The position numbers and the translations under genes were made by a program. From an uncultured Acidimicrobiaceae bacterium (GTDB lineage: Bacteria; Actinomycetota; Acidimicrobiia; Acidimicrobiales; UBA10347), in contig CAJJAG010000003.1 of NCBI GenBank assembly GCA_905182135.1, forward strand, positions 347,243-411,242: a DNA stretch of 64,000 bases. The letters are read 5' to 3'. Positions 43,363 through 52,441 of this stretch are shown in pieces (the first letter of the stretch is position 1; every line of letters begins with the position of its first letter). Under the pieces are notes generated by a model, which did no database searches, was not told where the DNA came from, and was given only the letters and a program-made list of their open reading frames with translations.

Positions 43363-44244
43363 TCAGCCGCGTATCAAAGGCTGCTTTACTTGCTCGACGA
43401 ATCGGCTTATGTGGTCGGTGGTCAGCGGATTGCCGAAGTCCATGACGAAATAGGTAATACCCAGAGAGGCCTTGTGCGCGAGCCGTTCGAGTAGCTCCTG
43501 TGACTGAGCGTCGGTTTCCGGGAGGGCATGCTCGATTGTCTGACTGATTTCGATCTGTGCTGGGTCGCGGCCGGCGTCGCTGGCGGCGTTGTGCAGGATG
43601 TCGAGCTTGCGTCGCCAGTCTTCGTCGCTGGCGCGGCCGGACCCGTTCCAGATGTCGGCATGCCGGCCAGCCAACGGGAGGCCAACCTTTTCGCCGGAAG
43701 CACCGATACAAATTGGTGGAATTACATCAGGTAGCGGTGGTGCCGATGCTCCCTCGATCGAGAAGTGAGTACCCGTAAATGATGGTTCGTCCTCGGTCCA
43801 CATGAGCTTACAGATCTGCAACATTTCATCGAGTTGGGCGAAGCGAACTGATGGTTTTGGGAAGTCGTAGCCATAAGCGGCGTACTCGTCTTCGCGCCAC
43901 CCTGCGCCTATGCCCAGAATGAAACGGTTGCCCGACAGGACTTGCAGCGTCGAGGCCATCTTCGCCGTGAGGGCTGGAGGGCGGTATCCGTGGCCAAGTA
44001 CGTGATGACACAACATGACGTCGGGGAACTTGGCCGCGAGCCACGTCAGGGTGGTCCAGGCTTCCATGAACGGATCGGTCTTTGCGTCGAAGCCGTAGAA
44101 GTGATCCGCGATCCACAACGAATCGAAGTGTTCCAGCGCAGTCGGCAGGATGTTTCGCTCTTGGAACATCACGATGGGTTTATGGTCGCTCCAGCGGTTA
44201 CCGATCACCGGAGAGAGCCATCCAAACTTCATCGCATTAGTCAT
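43363..44244 (-). CDS. LLM-class (F420-dependent type) oxidoreductase
   Basis: A luciferase-like protein of about 293 residues (start MTNAMKFGWLSPVIGN; an upstream ATG at 44277 or the next ATG are alternatives). FDSLWIADHFYGFD, the LCHHVLGHGYRPPALTAKMA block and NRFILGIGAGWREDEY mark the TIM barrel and phosphate loop. A C-terminal SLGITYFVMDFGNPLTTDHI strand-helix is typical. In this lineage F420 is the expected cofactor. It is one of three such genes here and belongs to a different subgroup from that at 20685. Confidence 0.88.
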   Translation of the reverse strand: MTNAMKFGWLSPVIGNRWSDHKPIVMFQERNILPTALEHFDSLWIADHFYGFDAKTDPFMEAWTTLTWLAAKFPDVMLCHHVLGHGYRPPALTAKMASTLQVLSGNRFILGIGAGWREDEYAAYGYDFPKPSVRFAQLDEMLQICKLMWTEDEPSFTGTHFSIEGASAPPLPDVIPPICIGASGEKVGLPLAGRHADIWNGSGRASDEDWRRKLDILHNAASDAGRDPAQIEISQTIEHALPETDAQSQELLERLAHKASLGITYFVMDFGNPLTTDHISRFVEQVKQPLIRG

Positions 44245-45401
44245 TCGACCGAGACTACTCGTCTGCGACATTGCCAATCACAGAGACCCGGGCCTTCGGT
44301 GCACCGAATGAACATCAGGTCAACAATGATGTGCAGAGGCGTTGCATCACCGCGCTGTACTTGGGACATCTAGACGTACATGTTGTAAGACGTGACATCT
44401 TCCGGCGCTGGCGCAAGGTGGCGCGTTGTGCCCGGTGGCGCTGTCGGAGAAGCCGCTGAGGGTGCTGATCCGGCGGAGCGGTGACCAGCTGGCACATCGC
44501 CATAGGGCCGACACCGACTCGTCAATTATTAAAATGTGTGCCACTGATCGGCGCAATCTTTTCCGTGTGAGCCATGGACTCACGGAAGGCTCCTTTTTCC
44601 AACGCGGGGCCAAAGAACGGGTCGTAGTAGAACGCATCATCGGCAACGGCAGCCGCTTCATGCCGTTTTGATGGTGGTTGAGACGCAGGGCCTTTTCGCA
44701 TGTGTACCCGAGCGAAGCCAGGCGGGACTTGTTCCCGCGTAGGCACGTGATCTCGCGCCCTTCGCTGCGAAGCCCGACACCGCAGTTCGCTGAGTTCAGG
44801 ATGCAGACTGTCTTGTGCGATTCATTGGTTGCCGGCATCACCGTCATGTCGTGTCGGATTCCATGCCTGCAAGGGTCCTCGATCTCCGTCTGGTTCGACT
44901 CGCTGGTGTAACAGGTTTGGAGCATCGCGGCTCACCTGCATCGTTCTTCGGATTTGGCGATTTGTTTTGGCGCTACTGCCGGCTAACGCCTGGTTGCGCA
45001 CCGTCTTCTTTCAAAATGCGTGGGTCGTGGCCGGCGACGATGGCAGCGGGGTACACCAGCGACTGGCGATCCGTTTCGCCATGCTCGAAATGCTGGCCGA
45101 ATCCCTGACGACTGCGTGGTTGCTAACGAGCTAATCGCCGACGTTCAAGCCAGCGGTCACTGTGGTTTGATCGCGGACACCGTCTGGCTGGAGCACCCCG
45201 AGGCATAAAGGGGTTGTTGGACACAGCTGTTGGCCTCTGAGAGCACGTTCATCGTGAAACCCGCAACGCTGAAGCAAGTTCATAGACAAGACTGGCGCAT
45301 GATTTCAGATGCTGTGAGGAAACGTGGTGCGTTACCTGTCTTGGGTAACTGGTGGTTCGCGTCGCAGGCCCTACAGTTTCAGTTGACGGGATGTGTGGTG
45401 C
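44245..45401. other. 1.16-kb region without an intact gene
   Basis: All six frames are interrupted and no family motif is recognised. Two short stretches keep a protein-like composition: minus strand about 44522-44680 (includes DDAFYYDPFFGPALEKGAFR) and plus strand about 44930-45134 (includes LAIRFAMLEMLAESLTTAWL). Both lack start signals and could be remnants of lost genes. A small hairpin with bulge (CCGTGTGAG/CTCACGG) is near 44565-44587. Confidence 0.5.
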
Positions 45402-46118
45402 ATGGTGAATGACTTCTTCAGCGATGGCTCGCCCTACTTGTCGCATCCGTTGTTGACCGCCGAGCGCACCTCGGCTGAGATAGACCAGCTTGAGCGACTG
45501 ATTGGATCAATCTCGGGTCGGGTCCTTGATGTTGGCTGTGGCTTTGGTCGGCACAGCATTGAGCTGGCATCTCGTGGTGCCGACATCACCGGCATCGATC
45601 GATCGGTTGCAATGATCTCGGCAGCCAGGGAGCGGTCGATCGCAGCGGGTCAATTCGCTGACTTTAGTTGTGTCGCCGCAAGGGACCTCCGCGAGGTCGG
45701 CCGTTATGACCTTGCGATTTGCTTGTTCGGTACCTTTGGCCAGTTGGCTAACGCGACGAGCGAGGACACCTTGCACCTCGACATGCTTGGGCAGATCAAG
45801 CAGGCGTTGCGTCCATCGGCGAAGCTCGTGATCGAGTTGCCAGATCGAGATCGAATGGTTGCCAAGTTGGTTGAACAGGAACAGTTCGGCACAGCGGCGG
45901 TCACCCGCCAGTTCAATACGCGAACTTCGATTATGACCGAGCGGGCCGAACTTGAGACGGGCGCGATTTATGTGCAGCGTTGTCGCTTATTCGATGTAAC
46001 CGAGTTGGTTGATCTGGTGCACGACTCGGGTCTCGAGGTGCACCAAGTTATGGACCGAGGGTTGGCGCCAGAATCGGAGAGCCTGATGACACTTGTAGCG
46101 ACACGAACGTCCAACTAG
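45402..46118 (+). CDS. Class I SAM-dependent methyltransferase
   Basis: A 238-residue protein. VLDVGCGFGRHSIELASRG is SAM motif I (about residues 43-61), ITGIDRSVAMISAARER is motif II, YDLAICLFGTFGQ post-motif II, and LGQIKQALRPSAKLVIELP motif III. Overall it resembles small-molecule or RNA/protein methyltransferases of the Methyltransf_25 type. The start may be ATG 45402, GTG 45405 or GTG 45393. There is no informative neighbour. Confidence 0.85.
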   Translation: MVNDFFSDGSPYLSHPLLTAERTSAEIDQLERLIGSISGRVLDVGCGFGRHSIELASRGADITGIDRSVAMISAARERSIAAGQFADFSCVAARDLREVGRYDLAICLFGTFGQLANATSEDTLHLDMLGQIKQALRPSAKLVIELPDRDRMVAKLVEQEQFGTAAVTRQFNTRTSIMTERAELETGAIYVQRCRLFDVTELVDLVHDSGLEVHQVMDRGLAPESESLMTLVATRTSN

Positions 46119-46444
46119 ATCGGGACGCCGATGAGAAGTGGCACCTGCGATTATTGCGATTCATGCTGTTCGTCTACCTCAAGCACGAGGCGTGGCGAAG
46201 CTTACGGCGTAAAAATGTGTGGCTTAAAAGAGGACGACGACAGGCAGTGGTCGACAAGCATGGTGCCACCTAACCAGCCACACATTTGTGGGTCGATACG
46301 AATGCCAGACCCATAACCGGTGAATGTCCGCCAGGGTCTGAACCAATGAAACTACGGTGAGGTCTCCGGTGGTCCCGATGCAGTTAGTTCGCCGACGGGT
46401 CTAAAGACACAGCCAGAATCAAGCCCAACGACCGTAGGTTCACA
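46119..46444. other. Intergenic region with a perfect 12-bp inverted repeat
   Basis: No gene is seen in these 326 bases. AAATGTGTGGCT (46213-46224) and AGCCACACATTT (46276-46287) are exact complements separated by 51 bases. As RNA they could close a large stem-loop; as DNA they could be paired operators or terminal repeats of a tiny element. The sequence between the arms has no coding frame. Confidence 0.6.
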
Positions 46445-47467
46445 ATGTCAGTACAGCTCGAAGGTGTTCAAGAGGCGTGTGGCGTCGACGACGTAAGTCG
46501 GGTGTGCAGTCGAGTATTCGACTGGAGCGGTAACGAGACGCTGGCTGGCCTGTCCGAATGGTTTATCGATCGGCCATTCCGGATCGTGATTGTTGCGATT
46601 GGCGCCTGGATTTTGAACCATCTGGCTCGTCGGGCGATTGGCTCATTGAGTGATCGCATAAGGGTCACACCGCAGAACCCGCATCTCGCACAGCTTCGCC
46701 GCCTTGGAGCCGAAGGGGATCAAGAAAACGAGGCTGCGCTCGCTGGTCGGGCGCCGGCTCGAGCCGAGGCCATTGAGGCTGTGCTGAAGAGCGTTGTATC
46801 GGTGGTCATATGGGTGTTGGCGCTATTGCTAATTCTTGGCGAACTCGCTATTAATTTGGCGCCACTCATCGCGGGTGCTGGCATCGCCGGACTTGCGGTT
46901 GGTTTCGGTGCCCAGTCCATGGTGCGCGACTTCCTCGCTGGCCTGTTCATCCTGATAGAAGATCAGTACGGGGTTGGCGATGTGATCGAGGTCGGCGATG
47001 TTTCGGGCACGGTCGAGAACATCTCGCTGCGAGCGACACGACTCCGCGATGTTGAGGGCACTGTCTGGCATCTGGCCAACGGTGAAATCAACAAGGTCGG
47101 TAACCACTCGCAGCTGTGGTCAAATTGTGTGATCGACGTCGGGGTTTCCTATGACACCGATGTGCGTCAGGCAATGGCGGTCCTCGATGGTGTGGCCGAC
47201 ACGATGTGGCAAGAGTCCGAGGCTGGATCCGGATCAATTATTGCGGACCCCGTCGTACAAGGTGTGCAAGCGCTCGGCGATGATGCCGTAATCCTCCGCT
47301 TGGTTGTGAAGACAGACCCGATGTCGCAGTGGCAGGTTCAACGAGAATTGCGCCTACGAATTAAAGAAGCGTTCGATGAAAACGGCATCACGATCCCGTT
47401 CCCGCAACGCACGATGCATATGGTCATGGACCAGTCGAACAACGTGGACGAGTTGGGCAGCCCGTGA
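46445..47467 (+). CDS. Small-conductance mechanosensitive channel (MscS family)
   Basis: A 340-residue membrane protein. Hydrophobic helices lie at about residues 45-62, 112-135 and 138-165; the last is the pore helix with GAGIAGLAVGFGAQSMVRDFLAG. The beta domain follows (FILIEDQYGVGDVIEVGDVSG, TVENISLRATRLRD) and then the mixed alpha/beta C-terminal domain ending GITIPFPQRTMHM. This matches MscS/YkuT relatives that release solutes on hypo-osmotic shock. It is monocistronic. Confidence 0.92.
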   Translation: MSVQLEGVQEACGVDDVSRVCSRVFDWSGNETLAGLSEWFIDRPFRIVIVAIGAWILNHLARRAIGSLSDRIRVTPQNPHLAQLRRLGAEGDQENEAALAGRAPARAEAIEAVLKSVVSVVIWVLALLLILGELAINLAPLIAGAGIAGLAVGFGAQSMVRDFLAGLFILIEDQYGVGDVIEVGDVSGTVENISLRATRLRDVEGTVWHLANGEINKVGNHSQLWSNCVIDVGVSYDTDVRQAMAVLDGVADTMWQESEAGSGSIIADPVVQGVQALGDDAVILRLVVKTDPMSQWQVQRELRLRIKEAFDENGITIPFPQRTMHMVMDQSNNVDELGSP

Positions 47468-47755
47468 AGTTGCGCCTCTGTGCAGGGATATGAATTCAGT
47501 GACCGATGTCGGGGATGCGGGTGGACATTGGTTCGAAGCCTTTGAGTTGTGGCAGTAGCCTCTCGTATCCGCTTTCGCCCACGCAGCGCATCGGCCTACG
47601 ACTGGCGGTTCCCCTGTAGTGCTCCTGTGTTGGATTTCGGCGTCCTGCGCACCGATCTGCTGGGGAGAGGCTCCAGCCGACATTGCTATGCGCTGGGGTC
47701 GCCAGTCGTTAGTGTGAACGTGACCTGTTGTTGCACGCTATCGAAACGAGCTGCC

Positions 47756-48592
47756 GTGAAATTTGGATTCATATTGCCGAACAATTGGGGCATTGCGGAC
47801 CCTGTAGCAGTGGCCAATGTGGGTGTCGAAGCCGAGGAGTTTGGTCTGGAGTCAGTCTGGGTGAACCACCACATCGTCAACGCCGGTTACATCGCCGACC
47901 GGCTGGGCAACAGGCCGTATCACGATGCGCTAACTGTGCTGACATGGGTTGCTTCTCAGACGAGCACCATCAAGCTCGGCACGTCGGTGTTGGTCATGCC
48001 ATACCTGCATCCAATGGCGACCGCCAAGGCACTGGCGACGCTCGACCTCATGAGCGGCGGGCGCGTTATCCCGGGCCTGGGTGTGGGAAGCCTTCCCGAA
48101 GAGAATGAGATCCTCGGCGTGATCTACGACGGGCGTGGCTCGTTTGGCGACGAGTTCATCGATGTCATGCAAGCCCTATGGACAGAGGAAGCCGCCAGTT
48201 ACGAGGGTGAGCATTTTCAGTTCGCCGATGTCATCGCGTCGCCCAAACCGGCGCAGGCGGTAATGCCAGTCTGGGTTGGTGGATCCGGGGCGCCTGCTCG
48301 GCGGCGCGCCGCGGCCTACGGGACAGGTTGGCACCCAATGTGTTCGGTCGATGGTCTTGCCCATCGAATGCCGGCAATGGTCGAGGCGCTCGAATCGCAA
48401 GGCCGTGAACGAACGAGTCTGACTGTCGCACCGCGTGTCGACGTGACGGACCTCCCCGACATCGCAGCCGTGGAGGCGTGGCGTAAGGCCGGTGCCGACC
48501 AGCTTGTTGTTGGGGTCAGCAGTCCTGACTTGGCTGATCATCGGTCTGGCCTCGCCCATGTAGCGACACTGGCTCAGGCCACGGCCAACTAG
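47756..48592 (+). CDS. LLM-class (F420-dependent type) oxidoreductase
   Basis: A 278-residue luciferase-like protein from GTG 47756 (VKFGFILPNNWG). The EFGLESVWVNHH helix, IKLGTSVLVMPYLHPMATAK and GGRVIPGLGVGSLPEE with the phosphate loop are clear. The upstream open frame to 47549 is out of family and rejected. The C-terminal half is compact (AGADQLVVGVSSPDL). F420 is the likely cofactor in this lineage. Confidence 0.88.
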   Translation: MKFGFILPNNWGIADPVAVANVGVEAEEFGLESVWVNHHIVNAGYIADRLGNRPYHDALTVLTWVASQTSTIKLGTSVLVMPYLHPMATAKALATLDLMSGGRVIPGLGVGSLPEENEILGVIYDGRGSFGDEFIDVMQALWTEEAASYEGEHFQFADVIASPKPAQAVMPVWVGGSGAPARRRAAAYGTGWHPMCSVDGLAHRMPAMVEALESQGRERTSLTVAPRVDVTDLPDIAAVEAWRKAGADQLVVGVSSPDLADHRSGLAHVATLAQATAN

Positions 48593-48788
48593 CCACAGAA
48601 ATACGTACTGGCCGGGCGCCCGGCAGTTGAGCGTTCTAGCTAAGCGGTGATCGCAATGGACGTGGCGAAGAAGCCATGAAGTCTCTTGATGAAAAGGCTT
48701 GTGACCGACCCAGTGACGGCGTTCGTACCGCCGAGCATCGGGTTGTCAAAGACTTGGGTCATTCCCCACGTACCATTCAGATTCGGGT

Positions 48789-49610
48789 CTATCGAGGCGC
48801 ATTTGGTTGGGTCGAAAGCACTAAACCCACCTGGCGGGCTACGGCGACCAATGCACCCGACTCGTCCCAGAGCCACCCGTCCTCAATGGTGCGGTTTCCT
48901 GTAGCGTCGCTCGTGCGAAAGTGGCCCCGGATCCAGCCCTCGACGGGACGTCGGCGCACGTGCACGGTCAGCTCGATTGTGGGTACCCAGCCGATGTAAC
49001 CGACCTTAGAGAACAGAGGTGGCGGGAATGCGTCAGCGAAGAGGGGCAATGCGTGAGCGTCGACCGGGCGGCCATCACCAAACCGGATCCAGCCGGTGAT
49101 CGCTGCTTCTCGACTGGCGACTGCGACCGCGTGATCTGGGTGGATACGCACGTCGAGTCGATTCATGATGGGCAGGATGACGCCCTGCTCTAACTCTGTT
49201 CGTGACACACAATCATCGGGATTAGGAATAGGCGCAACGGGGGTGTCGATATCCACGACGGACTCGGTGCTCGACAGATCCGTAAACGCGGCGATTGATT
49301 CGATGCGACTTTTGCCGCCCTGCACGAGGCGACCGCGGACCGTACCTATTGTTCGGCCGGTGCGGATCATCTCGGCTTCGATCTCTGCGGGGGCATCAGC
49401 GGTTCCCGGGCGTAGATAGTGGGTGGTGATCGACAACGGATCCGGGTGCCCCGACACCGAAGCCATGGCTTTGGCGAGTGGCGCAAGCAGATAGCCGCCG
49501 TTGGGGTTGTCGCCGATGTTCCAATTGCTGGTCAGGTTGGTTTGCCAGTGAGTGTCATCTCTTTGAACGAGGGCGGTTTCTTCATCGAACTGGTAGGCCA
49601 CAGCCGCCAT
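48789..49610 (-). CDS. Thioesterase family protein (double hotdog)
   Basis: A 273-residue protein. NIGDNPNGGYLLAPLAKAM is the first hotdog helix, SITTHYLRPGTADAP the following strand, and the second half holds HALPLFADAFPPPLF with the conserved Asp and IELTVHVRRRPVEGWIRGHF. This is the actinobacterial TesB-like/4HBT_3 type acting on acyl-CoAs. A C-terminal LWDESGALVAVARQ strand completes the fold. It stands alone. Confidence 0.88.
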   Translation of the reverse strand: MAAVAYQFDEETALVQRDDTHWQTNLTSNWNIGDNPNGGYLLAPLAKAMASVSGHPDPLSITTHYLRPGTADAPAEIEAEMIRTGRTIGTVRGRLVQGGKSRIESIAAFTDLSSTESVVDIDTPVAPIPNPDDCVSRTELEQGVILPIMNRLDVRIHPDHAVAVASREAAITGWIRFGDGRPVDAHALPLFADAFPPPLFSKVGYIGWVPTIELTVHVRRRPVEGWIRGHFRTSDATGNRTIEDGWLWDESGALVAVARQVGLVLSTQPNAPR

Positions 49611-49879
49611 GGTGTCAGCCGGGAAGCTCTATCCCCAAACATGGCGTCAGTCGCTCGACAATGCTGCACCCTGATGAGATAGCTCAGCCACTGAAGAACT
49701 TGATCGGGTGCAACAAGATGTAGCAAGCCACTTCAGGGATCACGGCAGCCTAGATGGCCTTCGATTCAGCTGGTTTCACCGCGTCAGTGGTTGCCTGGGT
49801 CCGGTCGTCAGCCAGCGGGGTTGAAGTCGCTAATGCCAGGTTGTCATGAACGAATTCAAACAACTCAGCCCGCTGGGCG

Positions 49880-50404
49880 CTAGAGGATGGTCTCGCCGTA
49901 CATCTCGCCGAGCTCGTCAGCCAGCAACTCCAGGCGTTCGCCGTCGGGGCCGCTGAAGTAGATCGAGCTTCCGTGCTCAAAGTTGATGGGCACGCCGGCG
50001 GCTTCTAACTTGGTTCGCAAGTGAGCTTGTTTCTCAGAAGTGACCGAGATGGCCAGGTGGTGCATGCTGCCGAGTACTTCGGCGTATGGCCCCAGGTCAA
50101 GCCCGGGAAAGTCGAAGAATGCCAGTGCGTTCCCGTTGCCCATGTCAAAGAAGAAATGAGTAGAGCCTTGGTAGTCGCGGTTCTCGAACAACTCGGTCAA
50201 CGGGAACTCGAGCACGTCTTGGTAGAACTCGATTGTGCGGGGCACGCTCGACGACAGTAGCGCCAGGTGATGCACGCCCCGGGCCGACGAGGCAGGTCGG
50301 TCGGCACGCAGATACTTCTGCCGCATGGCCTCCCACTCGTCACGGCGGTCGACGTCTTCGCCGTGTTTGGGTGCGGGGCCGGTGGTCTTGTTTGTGTTGT
50401 TCAT
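49880..50404 (-). CDS. VOC-family (glyoxalase-like) protein
   Basis: A 174-residue protein with a polar N-terminal extension of about 40 residues, then GVHHLALLSSSVPRTIEFYQ, a central HFFFDMGNGNALAFFDFPG strand pair, SMHHLAISV and SIYFSGPDGERLELLAD. The His and Glu residues in these positions are the metal ligands of VOC dioxygenases and lyases. It overlaps the pirin gene by 4 nt. As the third gene of a YceI-pirin-VOC operon it may detoxify quinones, electrophiles or aldehydes; this is inference. Confidence 0.88.
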   Translation of the reverse strand: MNNTNKTTGPAPKHGEDVDRRDEWEAMRQKYLRADRPASSARGVHHLALLSSSVPRTIEFYQDVLEFPLTELFENRDYQGSTHFFFDMGNGNALAFFDFPGLDLGPYAEVLGSMHHLAISVTSEKQAHLRTKLEAAGVPINFEHGSSIYFSGPDGERLELLADELGEMYGETIL

Positions 50405-51126
50405 CGCTGTACCTCTTTGTCAGATTCCCACACGGTGACTTCGCTTGCACCGTCGGAGGTGATGGTGACGCGGCCCGCGTCGGTAAGTCGGGCCGCATCA
50501 CCTTGGGTGAGGGGCCGTGGGTCATCCCCGAGTTCGATCGTTCCGTGGGCGACGAACACGTGGACGAACGGCGCGTCGGGCACCGTCACGGTCTCTCCGT
50601 TCGTTAGGCGGGCCACATGCATTGCGGCGTCGCGTTGGTGGATGATGATGGCGTCGGGGTGACCCTTTCCCGAGGCGACAGCGACCAGTCCGCCCGCAGC
50701 GAGGAGGCCGTTCATGTCGCGCTGTTCGTACCCCGGGGTCAGGCCGGCGGTGTCTGGTGGAACCCACATTTGCATGAAGTGGACCGGTTCGGTTTTGCTG
50801 GCATTCATTTCGCTGTGTTGTATCCCGGACCCAGCGCTCATGCGCTGCGCCAGGCCGGGATACAACACGCCCTGATTTCCCGTCGAGTCCTCATGTTTGA
50901 GTCTGCCGCTGAGGACCCAGGTCACGATTTCCATGTCGCGGTGTCCATGGATTCCGAAACCCCCGCCTGGTGCCACTCGGTCATCATTCGAGACGATCAG
51001 CAGGCCATGACCGTTGTTCGACGGCTCCTGATGAGGGCCGAAGCTGAAGCTATGGCGGCTGTCGAGCCATTCACTAGTGGTGGGGTAACGATCAGATGCA
51101 GGGCGGATATCGATCGTGCTGAGCAT
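50401..51126 (-). CDS. Pirin family protein
   Basis: A 241-residue bicupin. HSFSFGPHQEPSNNGHGLL, then GFGIHGHRDMEIVTWVLSG with the His-x-His iron ligands, SAGSGIQHSEMNAS with the further His and Glu, and FMQMWVPPDTAGLTPGYEQ are the pirin hallmarks. Some pirins are quercetin 2,3-dioxygenases; many are redox-linked proteins induced under electrophile stress. It is located between YceI and VOC genes on one strand, with the MarR gene divergent. Confidence 0.92.
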   Translation of the reverse strand: MLSTIDIRPASDRYPTTSEWLDSRHSFSFGPHQEPSNNGHGLLIVSNDDRVAPGGGFGIHGHRDMEIVTWVLSGRLKHEDSTGNQGVLYPGLAQRMSAGSGIQHSEMNASKTEPVHFMQMWVPPDTAGLTPGYEQRDMNGLLAAGGLVAVASGKGHPDAIIIHQRDAAMHVARLTNGETVTVPDAPFVHVFVAHGTIELGDDPRPLTQGDAARLTDAGRVTITSDGASEVTVWESDKEVQR

Positions 51127-51169
51127 GGCGGTTCCTCTCGGGACGGGCGGGCAGAGTTGGCTTCGCGGG

Positions 51170-51715
51170 TCAGGCTTGGCGAGTTGCTTGGATCTCGAGT
51201 TCGATGGCGACCTTGTCGCTCACCAACATGCCGTCGATGCCCAGAGGAGCGTTGAACGCAATGCCGAAGTCGCTGCGCAGGATCTGGCCGCTGGCGTTGA
51301 AGCCGGCTCGGGTTGCCTCGTACCCATCGACGGCGACGCCGTTGTAAGACAGGTCGAGCGTGACCGGCTTGGTGATGCCACGGATCGTCAAGTCGCCCGA
51401 CAGTGCTGTTTCGGTCACGCCAGTCGATACAAAAGTCATTGTGGGGCTGTCTTCTGCGTTGAGGAAGTCGGCGCTTTTTAGATGGCCATCACGCATCTTG
51501 TTGTTTGTGTCGACCGAGGACAGGTCAATAGAGGCAGCAACGCTACTGGCGGTCTGATCGTCGGCGATCGTGACGGTGCCCGAGAATGCGTTGAAGCGGC
51601 CGCGGACCTTTGACAGGCCGAGGTGGCGAACCGTGAAGCCAACTTCGGAGTGAGCGGGATCGATGTCCCAGGTGCCTGCGGTAAGTCCGGTGAGTTCTGT
51701 GGTTGCGGTTGTCAT
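51170..51715 (-). CDS. YceI-family protein
   Basis: A 181-residue lipocalin-like beta-barrel. GTWDIDPAHSEVGFTVRHLG near the N-terminus and VRGRFNAFSGTVTIADD, then SVDTNNKMRDGHLKSADFLN, are characteristic. YceI proteins bind polyisoprenoid molecules. No signal peptide is present, so it is predicted to be cytoplasmic. It is the first gene of the VOC-pirin-YceI operon and its promoter region contains a 22-bp dyad shared with the divergent MarR gene. Confidence 0.93.
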   Translation of the reverse strand: MTTATTELTGLTAGTWDIDPAHSEVGFTVRHLGLSKVRGRFNAFSGTVTIADDQTASSVAASIDLSSVDTNNKMRDGHLKSADFLNAEDSPTMTFVSTGVTETALSGDLTIRGITKPVTLDLSYNGVAVDGYEATRAGFNASGQILRSDFGIAFNAPLGIDGMLVSDKVAIELEIQATRQA

Positions 51716-51751
51716 GTGAGTGCTCTCCTGAGCGTGAAGCGAATGTTGCGT

Positions 51752-51773
51752 GATACTTAAATATTAAAGTATC
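51752..51773. promoter_or_regulatory. 22-bp palindrome, candidate MarR operator
   Basis: GATACTT (51752-51758) and AAGTATC (51767-51773) flank AAATATTA, and the whole 22-bp element matches its reverse complement at 20 positions. It lies between the divergent YceI and MarR genes, an A/T-rich dyad of the size MarR dimers bind. Confidence 0.65.
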
Positions 51774-51835
51774 GGTACAAAAACAAGACTACTTAAAAGT
51801 TGAACAATGTCAACCTCTGTTCTACGCTTTCGGTT

Positions 51836-52294
51836 GTGAAGGACGACACACCTTGGCTCGACGAGCAAGAGAACCTTATTTGGCGGTCGTTCCTGCACGC
51901 GTCCGGTCTCATCAGCAGACAGCTCAGTGATTCGCTCAAGGCGCAGACCGGCTTGACTATGGACGACTACGAAGTCCTGGTCCACTTGTCCGAGGCCGAC
52001 CCGCACCGGGTCCGGATGACCGAGTTGTCGCACCAGCTGCTTAATTCCCAAAGCCGACTTACCCAGCGAATCGACCGGCTGGCCAAGCGTGGATTGGTCT
52101 GTCGCGAGAAATGTCCCGAGGACGGAAGAGGAACGTTCGCCGTGCTGACCGACGAGGGCATGAAGTGCATTGTTGAAGCCGCGCCCCAGCATGTGCGCGA
52201 TGTCCGCGCCGCCCTGATCGACCTGATTGAGCCCAGCGAACGAGCGATGTTCGCCGACATCCTCGAACGCCTCGCCAAAGCTGCCCGCGGGTAG
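51836..52294 (+). CDS. MarR-family transcriptional regulator
   Basis: A 152-residue winged-helix protein: dimer helix LIWRSFLHASGLISRQLSDS, HTH MTELSHQLLNSQSRLTQRID, recognition wing RLAKRGLVCREKCPEDGRGT and C-terminal helices. Start GTG 51836 is preferred; a TTG at 51800 is possible. It is divergent from YceI-pirin-VOC across a dyad, the standard arrangement for a MarR repressor of a detoxification operon. Its stop codon lies within a 17-bp sequence that recurs 72 bp downstream. Confidence 0.9.
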   Translation: MKDDTPWLDEQENLIWRSFLHASGLISRQLSDSLKAQTGLTMDDYEVLVHLSEADPHRVRMTELSHQLLNSQSRLTQRIDRLAKRGLVCREKCPEDGRGTFAVLTDEGMKCIVEAAPQHVRDVRAALIDLIEPSERAMFADILERLAKAARG

Positions 52295-52441
52295 TCCGGA
52301 TTCGCTGCGCTCGTCCTGTCTGAGCTGATTAGGTCCAAGGTCCCGGGGCTTGTAGGCCCGCGGGTAGTCCGGGTCGTCTTCTGGGTTTCGTGGTTTTCAC
52401 AGTTGCGACAATGGCGGCGGCGTTGAACCTACGATGCGGCG

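Noticed and set aside
42890..43711. 273-codon minus-strand frame spanning the SDR and LLM genes
   Set aside because: Arg/His-rich translation with no motif; both overlapping genes have intact catalytic motifs in other frames.
48640..48788. Minus-strand open frame just downstream of the thioesterase
   Set aside because: No ribosome-binding site or recognisable domain, and it overlaps the thioesterase 3' end in another frame.
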